The position numbers were made by a program, and so were the translations under genes. DNA of 64,000 nucleotides from Bedellia somnulentella (Eukaryota; Arthropoda; Insecta; Lepidoptera; Bedelliidae). Position 1 is the first letter of the stretch. Each line of letters starts with the position of its first letter. Of the stretch, positions 10,725-21,873 are shown piece after piece. The DNA lies in contig OY755171.1 in NCBI GenBank assembly GCA_963576735.1, positions 12,462,001 to 12,526,000 of the forward strand, in the 5' to 3' direction. Under the pieces are notes generated by a model. It was not told where the DNA came from. It did not search any database and saw nothing but the letters and a program-made list of their open reading frames with translations.

Positions 10725-12264
10725 ATTCATAGTGACATACATACATACATACATATTCTCACGCCGTTAGTTCCCATTGGGGTAGGCAGAGACTATCGAT
10801 CGCCACTTTGTACGATCCTGGCAAACCTCTCTGGCTTCGTTTACATCCATCAATCTTTTCATACATGCTCTTTTATTCTTCATACTGCGGACACCTGCCT
10901 TTTTGAGCACATTTTCTATTTGATCCAAATGTGTCCTCCGAGGTCGTCCTCTACTAACATTACCTTCCACATTGGCTCTATATATCTCTTTCACCAATTT
11001 ACTGTCATCCATCCTCTCTACGTGCCCAAACCATCTCAGCATTCCTTTTTCTATCTTTCTTACAATATCATCTTTTACACCACACCTTTCACGAATCACA
11101 TCATTCCTCACACGATCACATAACCTTACGTTACACACTTTTCTGAGGGATCTCATTTCTACTGCATTCACTCTACTTTCATGCTTCTTCTGCCACACCC
11201 AACATTCACTGCCATACATAAGCGTAGGAACGAGGACAGCATCATGCACAGCCATTCGGGCCTTTTCAGACACCGACTGACTAGACATTAGACTATCCAG
11301 TGCTCCATTTACCGCATTACCCTTTTTCACTCTTCTCTCGATATCTTCATCACACTTTCCATCCCTAGTAAACAAACTTCCCAAATATACAAACTCTTTC
11401 ACTTGTTCCACTTTCTTACCATTAATCTCAATCACGCATTCGGTCATATTCACCTCTCTCTCAAAAACCATAGTTTTTGTTTTATCCACATTCACCCTCA
11501 TTCCCTTTTTTTCAAAAGACGCACATGCAATATTCATCATCTCTTGCAGCTCTTCCACCGATGATGCAAGTAGTACTTGATCGTCGGCATATAAGAGGCA
11601 TTTAATGATGAATCCACCCATTCTCAATCCATAATCACTTTCACGCAACTCTGTTAAACAGTCATCCATGAACAAATTGAAGAGCCACGGGGAAGCTACA
11701 CAACCCTGTCGGACACCCCGAGAGATCCCGAACCAGTCAGTATTTTCCCCGTTTACTCTCACACATGCACTGGAATTCTCATAGAGTGATACCAGTGCAC
11801 GTATAAGTCGACTCCCCAAACCGAACTTGGATAACACCTCCCATAAACACTTTCTTACCACCCTATCATACGCCTTCTCTAAATCAATGAAGGAGCAATA
11901 CACCTTTCGGTTCTTAGCTAAGAACTTTTCAGTGATGCTCCTTAAAGAGAAGATTTGGTCCATACATCCCATTCCCTTTCTAAATCCTGCTTGCACATCC
12001 CAAATTTTATCATCCGTTTCATTCATCACTCTTTCAATCAAAACCTTTGCATACACTTTACCGACAATGCTGAGTAGGCTAATCCCACGGTAGTTTCTAG
12101 CCTCCTGGTGTGACCCCTTTCCTTTATATAAAGGCACAATTACCGCTTTGCACCAGTCTTGTGGCACTTTGCCACTCGACCAGCATTTTTGGAAAAGGAA
12201 GTACAACCAGGAAGCGACCACCCCTTTACCAGCCCTCAGCATTTCAGTGTTTCATTCATAGTGA
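10725..12264 (-). mobile_element. LINE-A: 5'-truncated non-LTR retrotransposon with 11-bp target duplication
   Basis: The element occupies 10736-12253 and is flanked by ATTCATAGTGA at 10725-10735 and 12254-12264. On the minus strand it starts inside the reverse transcriptase (codons for NTEMLRAG, the start of RT block 0), carries an open frame to the C-terminus, and ends GGCGTGAGAATATGTATGTATG. The loss of the endonuclease half is ordinary 5' truncation. The perfect duplication and unbroken frame indicate a young insertion. It is the reference copy for the LINE-A fragments elsewhere in the window. Confidence 0.93.
10767..12242 (-). CDS. LINE-A reverse transcriptase (C-terminal 491 aa, 5'-truncated)
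   Basis: This is the reverse-transcriptase half of a non-LTR retrotransposon polyprotein, which copies element RNA at a nicked chromosomal site. Landmarks in order: fingers motif KAVIVPLYKGKG (residues 32-43), NYRGISLLS (50-58), QAGFRKGMGC (84-93), FIDLEKAYD with catalytic Asp120, GVRQGCVASP (176-185), LLYADD with catalytic Asp220 and Asp221, and thumb motif EFVYLGSL (283-290). The C-terminal tail has DRVRNDVIRERC, LRWFGHVERM and GRPRRTHLDQ, typical of RTE/CR1-type LINEs. The endonuclease domain is missing because the insertion is 5'-truncated, so the copy is probably dead although its frame is unbroken. The first ATG is simply the first methionine in the surviving frame. I did not fix the clade. 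Confidence 0.92.
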   Translation of the reverse strand: MLRAGKGVVASWLYFLFQKCWSSGKVPQDWCKAVIVPLYKGKGSHQEARNYRGISLLSIVGKVYAKVLIERVMNETDDKIWDVQAGFRKGMGCMDQIFSLRSITEKFLAKNRKVYCSFIDLEKAYDRVVRKCLWEVLSKFGLGSRLIRALVSLYENSSACVRVNGENTDWFGISRGVRQGCVASPWLFNLFMDDCLTELRESDYGLRMGGFIIKCLLYADDQVLLASSVEELQEMMNIACASFEKKGMRVNVDKTKTMVFEREVNMTECVIEINGKKVEQVKEFVYLGSLFTRDGKCDEDIERRVKKGNAVNGALDSLMSSQSVSEKARMAVHDAVLVPTLMYGSECWVWQKKHESRVNAVEMRSLRKVCNVRLCDRVRNDVIRERCGVKDDIVRKIEKGMLRWFGHVERMDDSKLVKEIYRANVEGNVSRGRPRRTHLDQIENVLKKAGVRSMKNKRACMKRLMDVNEAREVCQDRTKWRSIVSAYPNGN

Positions 12265-14080
12265 ATATAATGATATTGAACTTACAAAAACTAACTTAAC
12301 ATATCGATCCCTGAAAATAATAGAAAAAAATAAGACCGTTTATTATGAAATTATAATTTGTTTCAAATAACTTTAACAAAAATAACTTAATAAGAATTAG
12401 CTTTTAATAATGCTCGTTATAACTCCTTAGAGGTACGCTTTGAATCTTTGGTTTAGTGATCACTGGTTTTTAAAGTAGTTCATTGACAATATGTTCGGTA
12501 ATTAAATACCCATGCTTTTAAATTATGTATCTTTTCCCTCGTTTTTCCAGTAAATAGCAGAAAAGAGTCTGATTTTGGCGCTGTACAGAAATTTTTTGAA
12601 ATCAAAGTCAAGTTCTTAGAAGATGCACGCTTTTATTCGTAGAAAATCATGAATTTCAACAAACTTCGTTCCATCAGAACATGAGTGAGTTTACAAGTTG
12701 TTGAGTTAACTTTCTCAGAAGTTAAATTACTATATCCAAATGTAAATTGAGTGCCCTCTATGGCTTTTCAGACGGAGAGCTACCGGCGCCGCGACCGCCG
12801 TTCATATTTTATTAAAAGTAATTTTTGAAGCAATAATCTGCTTACTTTTCACAGACATGAAACAAAGTTAATATATGGTTTTCTTGATAAACGTCAGCAT
12901 TTTTAAGAGGCCCGGCATGGCTTCCAAAAGAAAATAAAAATGATTTAACAGTTTCCGGAAACCTTTGTATGAGCTTCACATGAATTTAAATTAAAAAGAG
13001 CTCAGATACAACAAAATTCATTCCGGCAACGCCGATAGCAGGCGCCCTTTGAGTTGGACTTTTGACAGCCCCGTGCGGGTGACATGGGGGTGCGGGGGCG
13101 CGTGGTGCGGGGGCGGGGGTGCGTTCCCTTTGCTGTGTTGTGCACACTACACGTGCGATTGAATGGCAAATTATAACGTTCGAACACCCACTTTGCACTC
13201 AAGATGAAAGTCCCCAATTTCATGTTGCTGTTGTTTGTTTTAAACACGTGATTTTAGATTTATTAACCGATTTGTCTGTTATTTTACACACGTTGAATCA
13301 TAATAATTTTTACAATTAAAGGCATTTCTCATTATGATACGTGAAGCAAAATGTTCTTTAATTATATGCAGAAATAATGTATAATAATATTTAATATGTT
13401 TTAATGAAATTATGCATACAAAAAATTCATTATATACGCCATCACATATTTAACATACATGCATGTTTATACTTTTATTATTTTCAAAGGCTGAGGCCAA
13501 ATTGGAAATGCATTATAATTTTTAATCGTTGCTTTTTTCTATACCAAAAAGTTATGTAGTAATATTGAAATTATGGTCGAATTTCAATCAGAGCACGACC
13601 TCTAGTAATCAATTTATGAAGCGAGCCCATGTCAACCAGACGGCCTCAGGCAGAAAACCATTTAATTATTGCAATATTCTTAACTTAAATAAAAATGGAT
13701 TCCAATTTTGTCCAAATATTTTTAAAATATTTTTATGATCATCTGAAGCAAACTATTTGTTTAATGATACTCACAATCATGAAAATACTCTTGAAACGAA
13801 AAGTTTTTGCAGAATTGTTATTCTAGTAGTAGTATAAGATCCCGCTGCATGAATCTGTTTATTTGATGAAACTACATTTTTATGCATTAAAATTCTTAGT
13901 AGAATAGAGTGCAGCAGGGTTGCCTATCAAAATTTGGCCGCTGTTAGGTTTAATTAAATATTTTATAACTAGCTAAATATTTTATAACCCGCCAGACTCC
14001 GTACTGTCAAATTTGCTTATAATAAAATTTAAGGCGTTTTTTTTTCGGTACCCTTAGTTCAATCAGGCGTGAATATTTTA
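12265..14080. other. Non-coding stretch with a G-rich island
   Basis: No gene recognised. A GC-rich patch lies at about 13020-13160. Within it four runs of five G (13086-13090, 13094-13098, 13109-13113, 13115-13119) form a possible G-quadruplex. Open frames overlapping it on the minus strand are proline/arginine-rich by composition only. Confidence 0.45.
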
Positions 14081-14250
14081 CCAATGTGTCTTTTCTTAAG
14101 GTTGTTAACGTTGAGGGAAAACATGGTGAAGAAAGAAGGTAAAGTTTTACTTAATTATTTTTGATTGATCAGATTGATCGTCAATTGATCTTTAGAAGTA
14201 TAAGTACCTCTGCTACCCCTTCAGCAAATATGCGGCGTAAATGTTTGACT
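14081..14250 (+). mobile_element. tRNA-SINE fragment, decayed
   Basis: Matches to the SINE include CCAATGTGTCTTTTC, GTTGTTAACGTTGAGGG, AAAACATGGTGAAG, then AGAAGTATAAGTACCTCTGC and the 3' end ATGCGGCGTAAATG. The tRNA-like head and most of the centre are missing. It is a diverged old copy. Confidence 0.65.
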
Positions 14251-15025
14251 TTCAATTAAGTTGAGTACAGTTATGATTTAACTAATTTTGCAGACTCGTT
14301 TCTCGGTAATGATAAGTCAAGAGGCAACTTCAAGTACTTTTCCTAGTACATCTGTTTCTGTAATATAAAATTCTCTTGAACAGACGTCAAGTATCGCTCG
14401 CTATATTTTCCGATAACTAATATTCATTGGCTCAAAGGAACGTTCATATCAAGGCTTGTAGGAAATTAACTCTTTACAGATCCGAGCAGACAGGTAATAA
14501 TTTACTGAAGTTCCATTACTAGTCCCTTTATACATCGATGGAAGTGATCTCCAGCGGGGCCACAAACAACTTTGAAAGTAGCCCGGCTGCGCAGATGTGG
14601 GTGACATCTCTTTGAAGATAAAGACTCGAGATAATTTTGCAATTTTCATGTTGAGAAGTGCGCGATACGTCGTCGGAACAGGAGTACCTGCCTGTCATCT
14701 TACCCTGAGTAGCTGTCGGCAATGTTCACAACTTTTAAAACATTAATCGAGTTTTTCTTTGTGTTAAACAAATTAAACTCTGAGATTGATATTTAATAAA
14801 AATATGGACTTGTTTTTTATAATTCTAATATACCATGATTAAAAACATCTGCTCAATATTTGGTATTTCTCTAAACATTTGTTATAACAACAAGGATTTT
14901 CTACAAATCCCTCCCTAGCCCACTGCTCACAAAACTATTCACTTCAAAGGCACTTCAACACAAAAATGAGTACATTTAAAATGACAACCCTGCATCGTAT
15001 TTGTCACCACGATTATGTCAAACAC
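14251..15025. other. Non-coding stretch
   Basis: No gene or assignable repeat. A moderately GC-rich patch at 14540-14720 shows overlapping open frames with no recognisable protein features. Confidence 0.4.
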
Positions 15026-16330
15026 AATAGTATATTTCATTACTAGTACGGAATGGCTGTCATTGCAAAGAGTTCCGACAAATGTCTACCCGAGCCGAAG
15101 GCGAGGGTTGACAGTCGGAACGAGTTGCAATGACGGTTCCGTACGTGTACTGAACGACTATTTTTAATACAGTTGCGAAAAAATTAAGCAATTTAACAAA
15201 ACAACTAAACTCCCAAAGATTATTTCTGGAAAATGGCGACATTTTTTCTTCACTTATTGTGGTAGGCAAAGGAAACTATGCCCATACAGCCAAGTCTTAT
15301 GTATAATTTTTTTGTTGATATGAAATGAAAATGAAATTTAATGAGTTATAATGTAATGAAACCTAACCTCACTAATTCTATCAAATCATTAAATCAGATA
15401 TCGAAACAAATTAGTCGATTTTGCCTATTATTTTGTTGTTGTTGATTCATGTTAATACGACCTATGCCACGTATTAACATGAATCATAAAAACTTCTTTG
15501 ATTTTTTTAGTAAAATCTCTATGGTTGGTTTTTCTTTAAAATAGACATTATTTTGACAGTTGGGAAAGAAAACGCACTAGTGCGGGAAAGGTAAAGAAAA
15601 AGCACGAGTGTGTAATAGCCCACTTCCCGAACGCTATACGTCCCTGTAATACGCCACTTTTTGAGCAATTGTATTAAAATAGTATATTTCATTACTAGTA
15701 CGGAATGGCTGTCATTGCAAAGAGTTCCGACAAATGTCTACCCGAGCCGAAGGCGAGGGTTGACAGTCGGAACGAGTTGCAATGACGGTTCCGTACGTGT
15801 ACTGAACGACTATTTTTAATACAGTTGCGAAAAAATTAAGCAATTTAACAAAACAACTAAACTCCCAAAGATTATTTCTGGAAAATGGCGACATTTTTTC
15901 TTCACTTATTGTGGTAGGCAAAGGAAACTATGCCCATACAGCCAAGTCTTATGTATAATTTTTTTGTTGATATGAAATGAAAATGAAATTTAATGAGTTA
16001 TAATGTAATGAAACCTAACCTCACTAATTCTATCAAATCATTAAATCAGATATCGAAACAAATTAGTCGATTTTGCCTATTATTTTGTTGTTGTTGATTC
16101 ATGTTAATACGACCTATGCCACGTATTAACATGAATCATAAAAACTTCTTTGATTTTTTTAGTAAAATCTTTATGGTTGGTTTTTCTTTAAAATAGACAT
16201 TATTTTGACAGTTGGGAAAGAAAACGCACTAGTGCGGGAAAGGTAAAGAAAAAGCACGAGTGTGTAATAGCCCACTTCCCGAACGCTATACGTCCCTGTA
16301 ATACGCCACTTTTTGAGCAATTGTATTAAA
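15026..16330. repeat. Tandem duplication, two 652-bp units with a single mismatch
   Basis: Unit 1 (15026-15677) and unit 2 (15678-16329) line up base for base at an offset of 652. The only difference I found is C versus T in AAAATCTCTATGG / AAAATCTTTATGG (near 15518 and 16170). Each unit starts AATAGTATATTTCATTAC and ends GAGCAATTGTATTAAA. The unit contains an inverted-repeat module at its start, a hairpin with 17-bp arms (15443-15459 and 15470-15486 in unit 1) and the perfect palindrome CGCACTAGTGCG. No coding frame is conserved; the repeated 69-codon frame is a by-product. The duplication is very recent, or an assembly artefact. Confidence 0.95.
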
Positions 16331-17696
16331 AAAATAATCCCGTCATCTATTCGATCGAGGTCGCCCCTAGCAACCGAAGTTGCAAATGTGGGGAACTTTA
16401 TTATAGGCATAGCAGATTTATTATGGTTGAAGTAGTTCAAAGAAATGAGGTAAGCTCGTAGAAAGTTGTGTATATTCGATATGGGCGACTAGACAGCCGG
16501 CGTTCGAGGAGGAGCGCCGACGGTTTGAAAAGAGTCGCAGCGTCGAGGGGTGTCCGTTGCCATGGATGATAATACCGGAGGCATATAAATATCCTACGAA
16601 CGGCAATTTCCTCGAGTCGTCGCTTTAGCAACAGGTCACAAAGTAGTTAAGCTTTTTAAAAGCATATTTTTTAACTTCAGTAGAATGATGCTGCGAACCT
16701 TTTAAATTATCAAAGTAAATTGAAAAGCTTTCAGAAACGCTAAATACAGAAATTGTTTCATTATATTTGGTGTCTAAGAGCGTTTTGCGTTTTTATTTAG
16801 TTAGTGTATAATGAGGTTGTTCTCATACTAACGCTATTCTACTCGTAGCTATTATCTTTGAAAATTTTATTACTCTGTAAAAACATCCTCAAATATTACA
16901 GAAGACAACTTTGTTCAAAAACGTAGAGGAAAATTAATTAACATACAGAACCAAAATATCTTTCCAGAAATGCTAAATATATGACTCGGCAAAGACTAAT
17001 TAAAACGAGATGGTTACATAGATGGAAAAATTGTCAGTGGCGGACAGTTTTCTGAGCAGCCCAGTTTTTAATCAAACGTTGACCACGCCCGGGGACTGTC
17101 ACAGCCTATTCATGAGTTGTAAGGGCATCATTTTGGTGAGTCTGCTCGCTGACATACGATAATAGCGTGCGTATTTGTTGCCGCGTAATGTGCTTTGACA
17201 TATGTCCACCCCAAAATTAAGTTCAGTCATCAAGGGTTGGCATTCACCGGCAGAATTACGTAAGCAAATATTATGCAGTGATTCAACTGTCAAATGTCAA
17301 AGGAAAATGTATCCTAATAAGAATACTATAAAATTTTATAATATTAAATTTCGCCTCTTGGAGTTTGTCTAATGTAAATATAAACTGACCTCCGGATGCG
17401 ACGTACTGCTAATGAAACAGCTAATATTATGTTTGGTTTAGTAGTGATTAAAACGAAACCCAAGCAAGCTTCTAGAAAACACATAAGCAAAACAAAAAGT
17501 GCTTAGAATTTATTTGTTTTGTACTAAGTATATTACATAACAATACTTTTCAGAACTTGAAAAAATAACCTTTATCTAAATCAGAAAAAATCAATTCCTG
17601 TTCAAATTATAATTAAATAAATTAAAACCCTAAGACAAATTTAATACATTAATAGAAGTCCACCAATTTCAGTACTTAAACTCAAGACCATTCTTA
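16331..17696. other. Non-coding stretch with a TATA-containing GC-rich island
   Basis: Sequence at 16460-16640 is GC-rich and contains CATATAAATATCC (around 16581-16593), a good TATA-box match downstream of GC-rich DNA. There is no transcript evidence and no coding start that makes sense. The rest is AT-rich with no recognised feature; a second GC-richer patch lies at 17030-17290. Confidence 0.35.
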
Positions 17697-17812
17697 TCTA
17701 TACTTATAATAAATCTGTAGAGAGGTCAATTCTGTACATGGAATATATTTTCAAAATAACTATCAGGGGGTGATTAGGCGATACTGATGCCAAAAATGCA
17801 ATCAGTAAAATT

Positions 17813-17862
<50 letters not shown>

Positions 17863-18627
17863 GGTTTGTATGTTCCTTATGGAAACAAAAACTACTCGAC
17901 GGATTTTAACGAAACTTGGTACAATTATTCTTCATACTCCTGGGCAGGTTTTTGTATACTTTCCAGCAGAATAGTAAAGGGGAATTTTGGGAAATTTTGG
18001 GAAAACGGGAGAAGTCACTCCATTTTTTAAGCTTCCCTCGCGTGTACAGCCTTAATGGTCAAAGTTACATAGAAATCACGTATGACGGAAATATTCTACA
18101 TAAAATTATCTAAAAAATATTCCGCAACAGTATATGTCTATCTTTTATGGTTGACTCACAACAACACGTGTAACTCCTGATAGCTTAGCAGTTCGGCGCA
18201 TTCTGATTATATTTGTTTTCTCTTACGTTTATAATACTCTCTCAATCACCCTTATTTCAAAAGTTAACATTATTACCTACTCAATAAAAAAAGAATCATA
18301 GAAATCGGTATAGAAACACCAAAATTAATAGTCCCAACATAATAGTCGCACGCGATCAAAACCAAATCCTTAGTAATTTACATATTACGTACTAAATGGC
18401 GCCAGTAGTTGCATCAATTAAAACCTAAAAATTAGCTTAATTTCAGAGATATTGATATGAACCGATCATAAAAGCGCTTTCAAAATCACAAAGTAACACT
18501 ATATTCAGACATGAGTGCTGTAAGTTGTAATAAAGGCGCTAATTTCATAACGCTTGAGCAGTGATTGAAGAAACCTCCAATATTTTTAAAACTACGCTAC
18601 CCGTGCGAAGCGGGGCCGATCCACTAG
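17697..18627 (+). mobile_element. Non-autonomous Helitron, copy 1
   Basis: The element begins TCTATACTTATAATAAATC after an A and ends CCACTAG before a T, the Helitron rule (5' TC, 3' CTAG, insertion between A and T, no target duplication). About 11 bp before the end is the hairpin CCCG-TGCGAAG-CGGG. It contains a (GTCT)n array and the segment ACTACTCGACGGATTTTAACG, common inside insect Helitrons. No Rep/helicase frame is present, so it is non-autonomous. A second copy lies at 47165-48151. Confidence 0.85.
17816..17862 (+). repeat. (GTCT)n microsatellite in Helitron copy 1
   Basis: Forty-seven bases of uninterrupted GTCT repeat, ending GTC before GGTTTGTATG. The array in the second Helitron copy has the same length. 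Confidence 0.97.
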
Positions 18628-19339
18628 TTTCAAATAATTGCTTATAAAAATACATTTACGAAAACTCCGCAAAAAGGCGTAGAAATCCTCACAACCCAAG
18701 ACAATCGCTGGCGATCGCTCAGCATCTCACCGCCACTAATTGAACATTCCAGTCAGCTTCATTTCGCCGCGATCGCGCCAGACACCCGACAGCGTTGTCA
18801 CTTCGATTTCAATCCGATTTATTTAATTATCAGCCGAATTCCCCGCCCAGATAATGGAAACAATTTGAATTCGGTTTTACACAACGCTATTTATTTAGTC
18901 TTCTAAAATAATGTCAGCGTATTGTAATTGCTAGACGGGTTCAAACGTTCTCATTTAATTAAAACGCTTTGTATTTCTTGACAATATTTAAAGAAAATCA
19001 GTATCAGCAAATGCAGAGTTTTTCAATATACATATTATACTTAACATCCCAATTCCCTGACTAAATACCGTAATTATTTCGTCGTTATTAAAATTGATTG
19101 AAAATTATCGGTTATAATTTTATTACAATAAACTTAAGTAATGACCTTGTAAATGAGTAATTTTAATTTTATTGCCTGGTAAATTGGTATGTGTATTTTA
19201 TTTAGGTATTTGTATTGCTTGTATATATAAAAGTATGTAGTTATATGTGTATGTGTTCATATTCGTTAAATATCTATATTATTTTGTATGATTAATATTT
19301 ATTTTGTTATTTAAATCAAATAAGTTAGGTTTAAGTAAG
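18628..19339. other. Non-coding stretch with a GC-rich island
   Basis: At 18700-18800 a GC-rich patch with GGCGATCGCTC and GCCGCGATCGCG stands out of AT-rich surroundings. It is a candidate conserved non-coding element. No gene recognised. Confidence 0.35.
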
Positions 19340-19541
19340 CTTAATAGATTATTATGGTTTTTTGGCCTTGTTTTGTGCATCTACCCAAATAATTAATTTA
19401 TAGATTTCGTTGTCTGGAAGAAATCGCTTGTAGCGATAAGACCGCCAATTGTACCTCACTGTAAACTGTTTGATCATATTATCATTTTTGTAAATTTGTG
19501 TTTGATGTGCAATAAAGAGTTATTCTATTCTATTCTAAAGT
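19340..19541 (+). mobile_element. Non-LTR retrotransposon 3' UTR fragment
   Basis: The segment carries a short stem-loop (ATCGCT-TGT-AGCGAT, about 19423-19437) followed by AAGACCGCC, then a polyadenylation-like TGTGCAATAAAGAG and a repetitive end (TTCTA)n. This arrangement is familiar as the 3' end of insect LINEs. It differs from LINE-A and RTE in this window, so it marks another LINE family. Confidence 0.6.
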
Positions 19542-20939
19542 TTGTACAATAGTAAATTTTCAAAGAAAATAACAGCATTACAAATAACTTTTAATACGAT
19601 TATATTTAATAATACCAATCATAAGTACCAATTAAGAACGTACTGCTCAGACCTCATCCAACTGAGATTTCAGTTAAACGTTAATTGGAAAATAACCGCT
19701 CTCAGTTGGCGAATAATAAATTTTATGAATTATTTACTTTTATTAAGAGTTGCTTTTATTTATGAGTATGCAAATTTATAACAACGTATTAAATTAAACG
19801 TAACACAAATAAAATAAGGTTTTAAAATCAGCAACATTTGATCAAAATAAAATATTACACATAAAAAGACTGGACTTTTTAATATCTGTTAGAACATTAG
19901 CAGAAAATGGCGAATATGGGTGTAAGGACAATCAGTATTAAAATATTTTAAGCAGGCTATGAATATGCAAAGACACGAACGCGTCCCGTCGTCGGTAGCT
20001 AACGATTTGCACGTTTTTGGATCGCTTTCCCGCTAATTGCAAGTGTGAACAAACGCTTACAGCAAATATTACGGCTTTCATTGATACTGCCTCCTCGGCT
20101 ATCGATATCCAAAAGTAGAAAGTGATTGAGATTAAACATTTGAAAAGTCAAAGTTTCGCATACTCAAGACGTTGCTGAGCTACTAAATAATTCAAGGTTC
20201 TGCAAGCTTCGCTGTCTTAATCAGACGCGGCGGCTGGCACCGTTTAGACATGTATTGTGTAAGATTCTCCGAGTGCAGTTTCTTGTAGAGTTAGTTCTCT
20301 GAACCGACTCCAGTGAGCCTTTTCAAATGTGATTAAGGCTGGATTGAGGTTAAGAACTGACGTATCTATTCAATTAATGCTGGAACTTACGTTAAGGTCA
20401 AGATGTTGGAGCGCCGGTTCGCAACGTACCTCTGTAAATTATCCCGGTTTGTATCTGCGGTTGCGGTTTGAAAGGCGACTTATATTTAGTTAGTTTAGAT
20501 TTTATGCAGCGGTATTGAAACCCGATGCAATGAATAGAATATGAATTCTATGGATTTCATTTATAGAATTGAATGTGTTCTGTTGCATTCATGTTTTAGC
20601 GAATGAAATATTTGTATTTAATTCGCGTTCTTTGCAAAATGCACAAATAGCTTAGCTTTTGATAGGAAATGGGCTATATATAAAATAGAATTTGGAAAGT
20701 TTGGTAGACAAGATTTAGATTATTTGCGATTTTGACGTGAATTTCAACTATTTTAAATCTTTTTGTTCATGAAAACCTCATTCAAAAAGTTTTTAAAAAT
20801 GGCAAGTTTTTAAAAATAATTTTGGAGACATTTTTGGGATAAGTGTTTTTTTTAATCGTTTCAAAAGAGATCTTTAATTTAAACATTTTAACAAACTTAG
20901 GATTCAACATTTTTTTAATGGCTTAATAGTAGCATATCG
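19542..20939. other. Non-coding stretch with GC-richer islands
   Basis: No gene recognised. Patches at 19975-20060 and 20220-20480 are GC-richer than background and contain mixed, non-repetitive sequence. They are candidate conserved non-coding elements. Confidence 0.35.
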
Positions 20940-21202
20940 GCTCACAATTGCTTTTGTTTCTTCAAGTGCATCTGTTCATCTATTTCGGAAAAAAAATCAA
21001 GCTTGTATCTCAACAATTGATGTCTCTGTGACCAATAATGTCAAATAAGCCATAGTTTAACAAAAAAATATAAAAAAAATCATATCTCGAAAACTACAAA
21101 AAGTTGCGGAACATACATGGGGGGGTAATTCGGGTACCCCTAGGGGTATTCTGTCCTTGGACTTCCGCTTGACACTACTTCTTGGGACACCCTGTATATT
21201 TA
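20940..21202 (-). mobile_element. DNA-transposon end (TATACAGGGTGTCCC type), truncated
   Basis: On the minus strand the segment begins TATACAGGGTGTCCCAAGAA, a terminus seen on short DNA transposons in many insects, and continues into GGGGTACCC and an A/T-rich interior (ATATCTCGAAAAC on the plus strand). I found no matching opposite end to the left, so this is a one-ended remnant. Confidence 0.45.
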
Positions 21203-21647
21203 AAACTTTAAATAAAGGATCAAATTATCTAATTTATTAGAAAACAGGAGTTCATTGAGTGGTATATTCTGGTTAGTGGGTCGTAACAAGAGGTTTAATT
21301 TGGGTATGTTATAAACGAAATTTAGGGGGAAAATATAATTGAATATGTTTGACTATGCGTAATATTTATCTAAGTAGTTTTTCCTTAAGAATCAATATTT
21401 TATTCTGTTTTGTTCAGTTTTTTTGCGAGAAAGTTTTCCTTTTGCCATTTCTTACCGGATATGTGGCAACTTTCGATGACGGTTTCCTCTAAACTTTGTT
21501 TTAAGATACTTTACAAGTTGAAGTAGAAAACAAATTAAGTTACTTTGTTTTGCTCTCAATTTCATGAAAGAAAAACATCTAGAAGGTAATACAGTTCTTT
21601 TTGAACTACTACATAAACATAAACCATTGCATAAATAGATAACAAAG
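21203..21647. other. Non-coding stretch
   Basis: AT-rich, no gene or assignable repeat. Confidence 0.4.
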
Positions 21648-21873
21648 ACTGTGAAAGCTCAGTGGGAGCACCACCGCCTCCCCGCAAATAGGCATGGGTT
21701 TGAATCCTGAGTCACATGTGCGGTTAAAAACGGGGAGGTTAAACTTCGTTTGGAAATCAAAATGGCTAAGTTGTACTTATTCATGTTATAGTGGATAATC
21801 TAAACACCATAATATCACCTGATACCTTTCCCACCCCTTCGGAGATATACGGCGTGATTGTTTGAATTTCTTT
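21648..21873 (+). mobile_element. tRNA-SINE, diverged subfamily, internally deleted
   Basis: The head contains an A box (AAGCTCAGTGGGAG) and B box (GGTTTGAATCC), followed by GTCACATGTGCGG, AATGGCTAAGTTGTACTTA, and the 3' end CCCTTCGGAGATATACGGCG. The middle (the GATAGGCCTGCC region) is absent. The head resembles the one at 60114-60198 more than the 27809 copy, indicating at least two subfamilies. Confidence 0.75.

Noticed and set aside
10713..11280. 136- and 102-codon plus-strand frames at the LINE-A insertion
   Set aside because: Both are antisense to the reverse-transcriptase C-terminus and have low-complexity content.
13002..13247. Proline/arginine-rich minus-strand frames near 13.1 kb
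   Set aside because: The composition follows from the G-rich run; there are no splice sites or protein motifs.
15060..15921. Two identical 69-codon proteins (gene duplication)
   Set aside because: The frames are identical only because the 652-bp DNA unit is duplicated; the peptide has no features.
17816..17862. CRISPR-like or regulatory repeat array
   Set aside because: It is a plain tetranucleotide microsatellite inside a Helitron.
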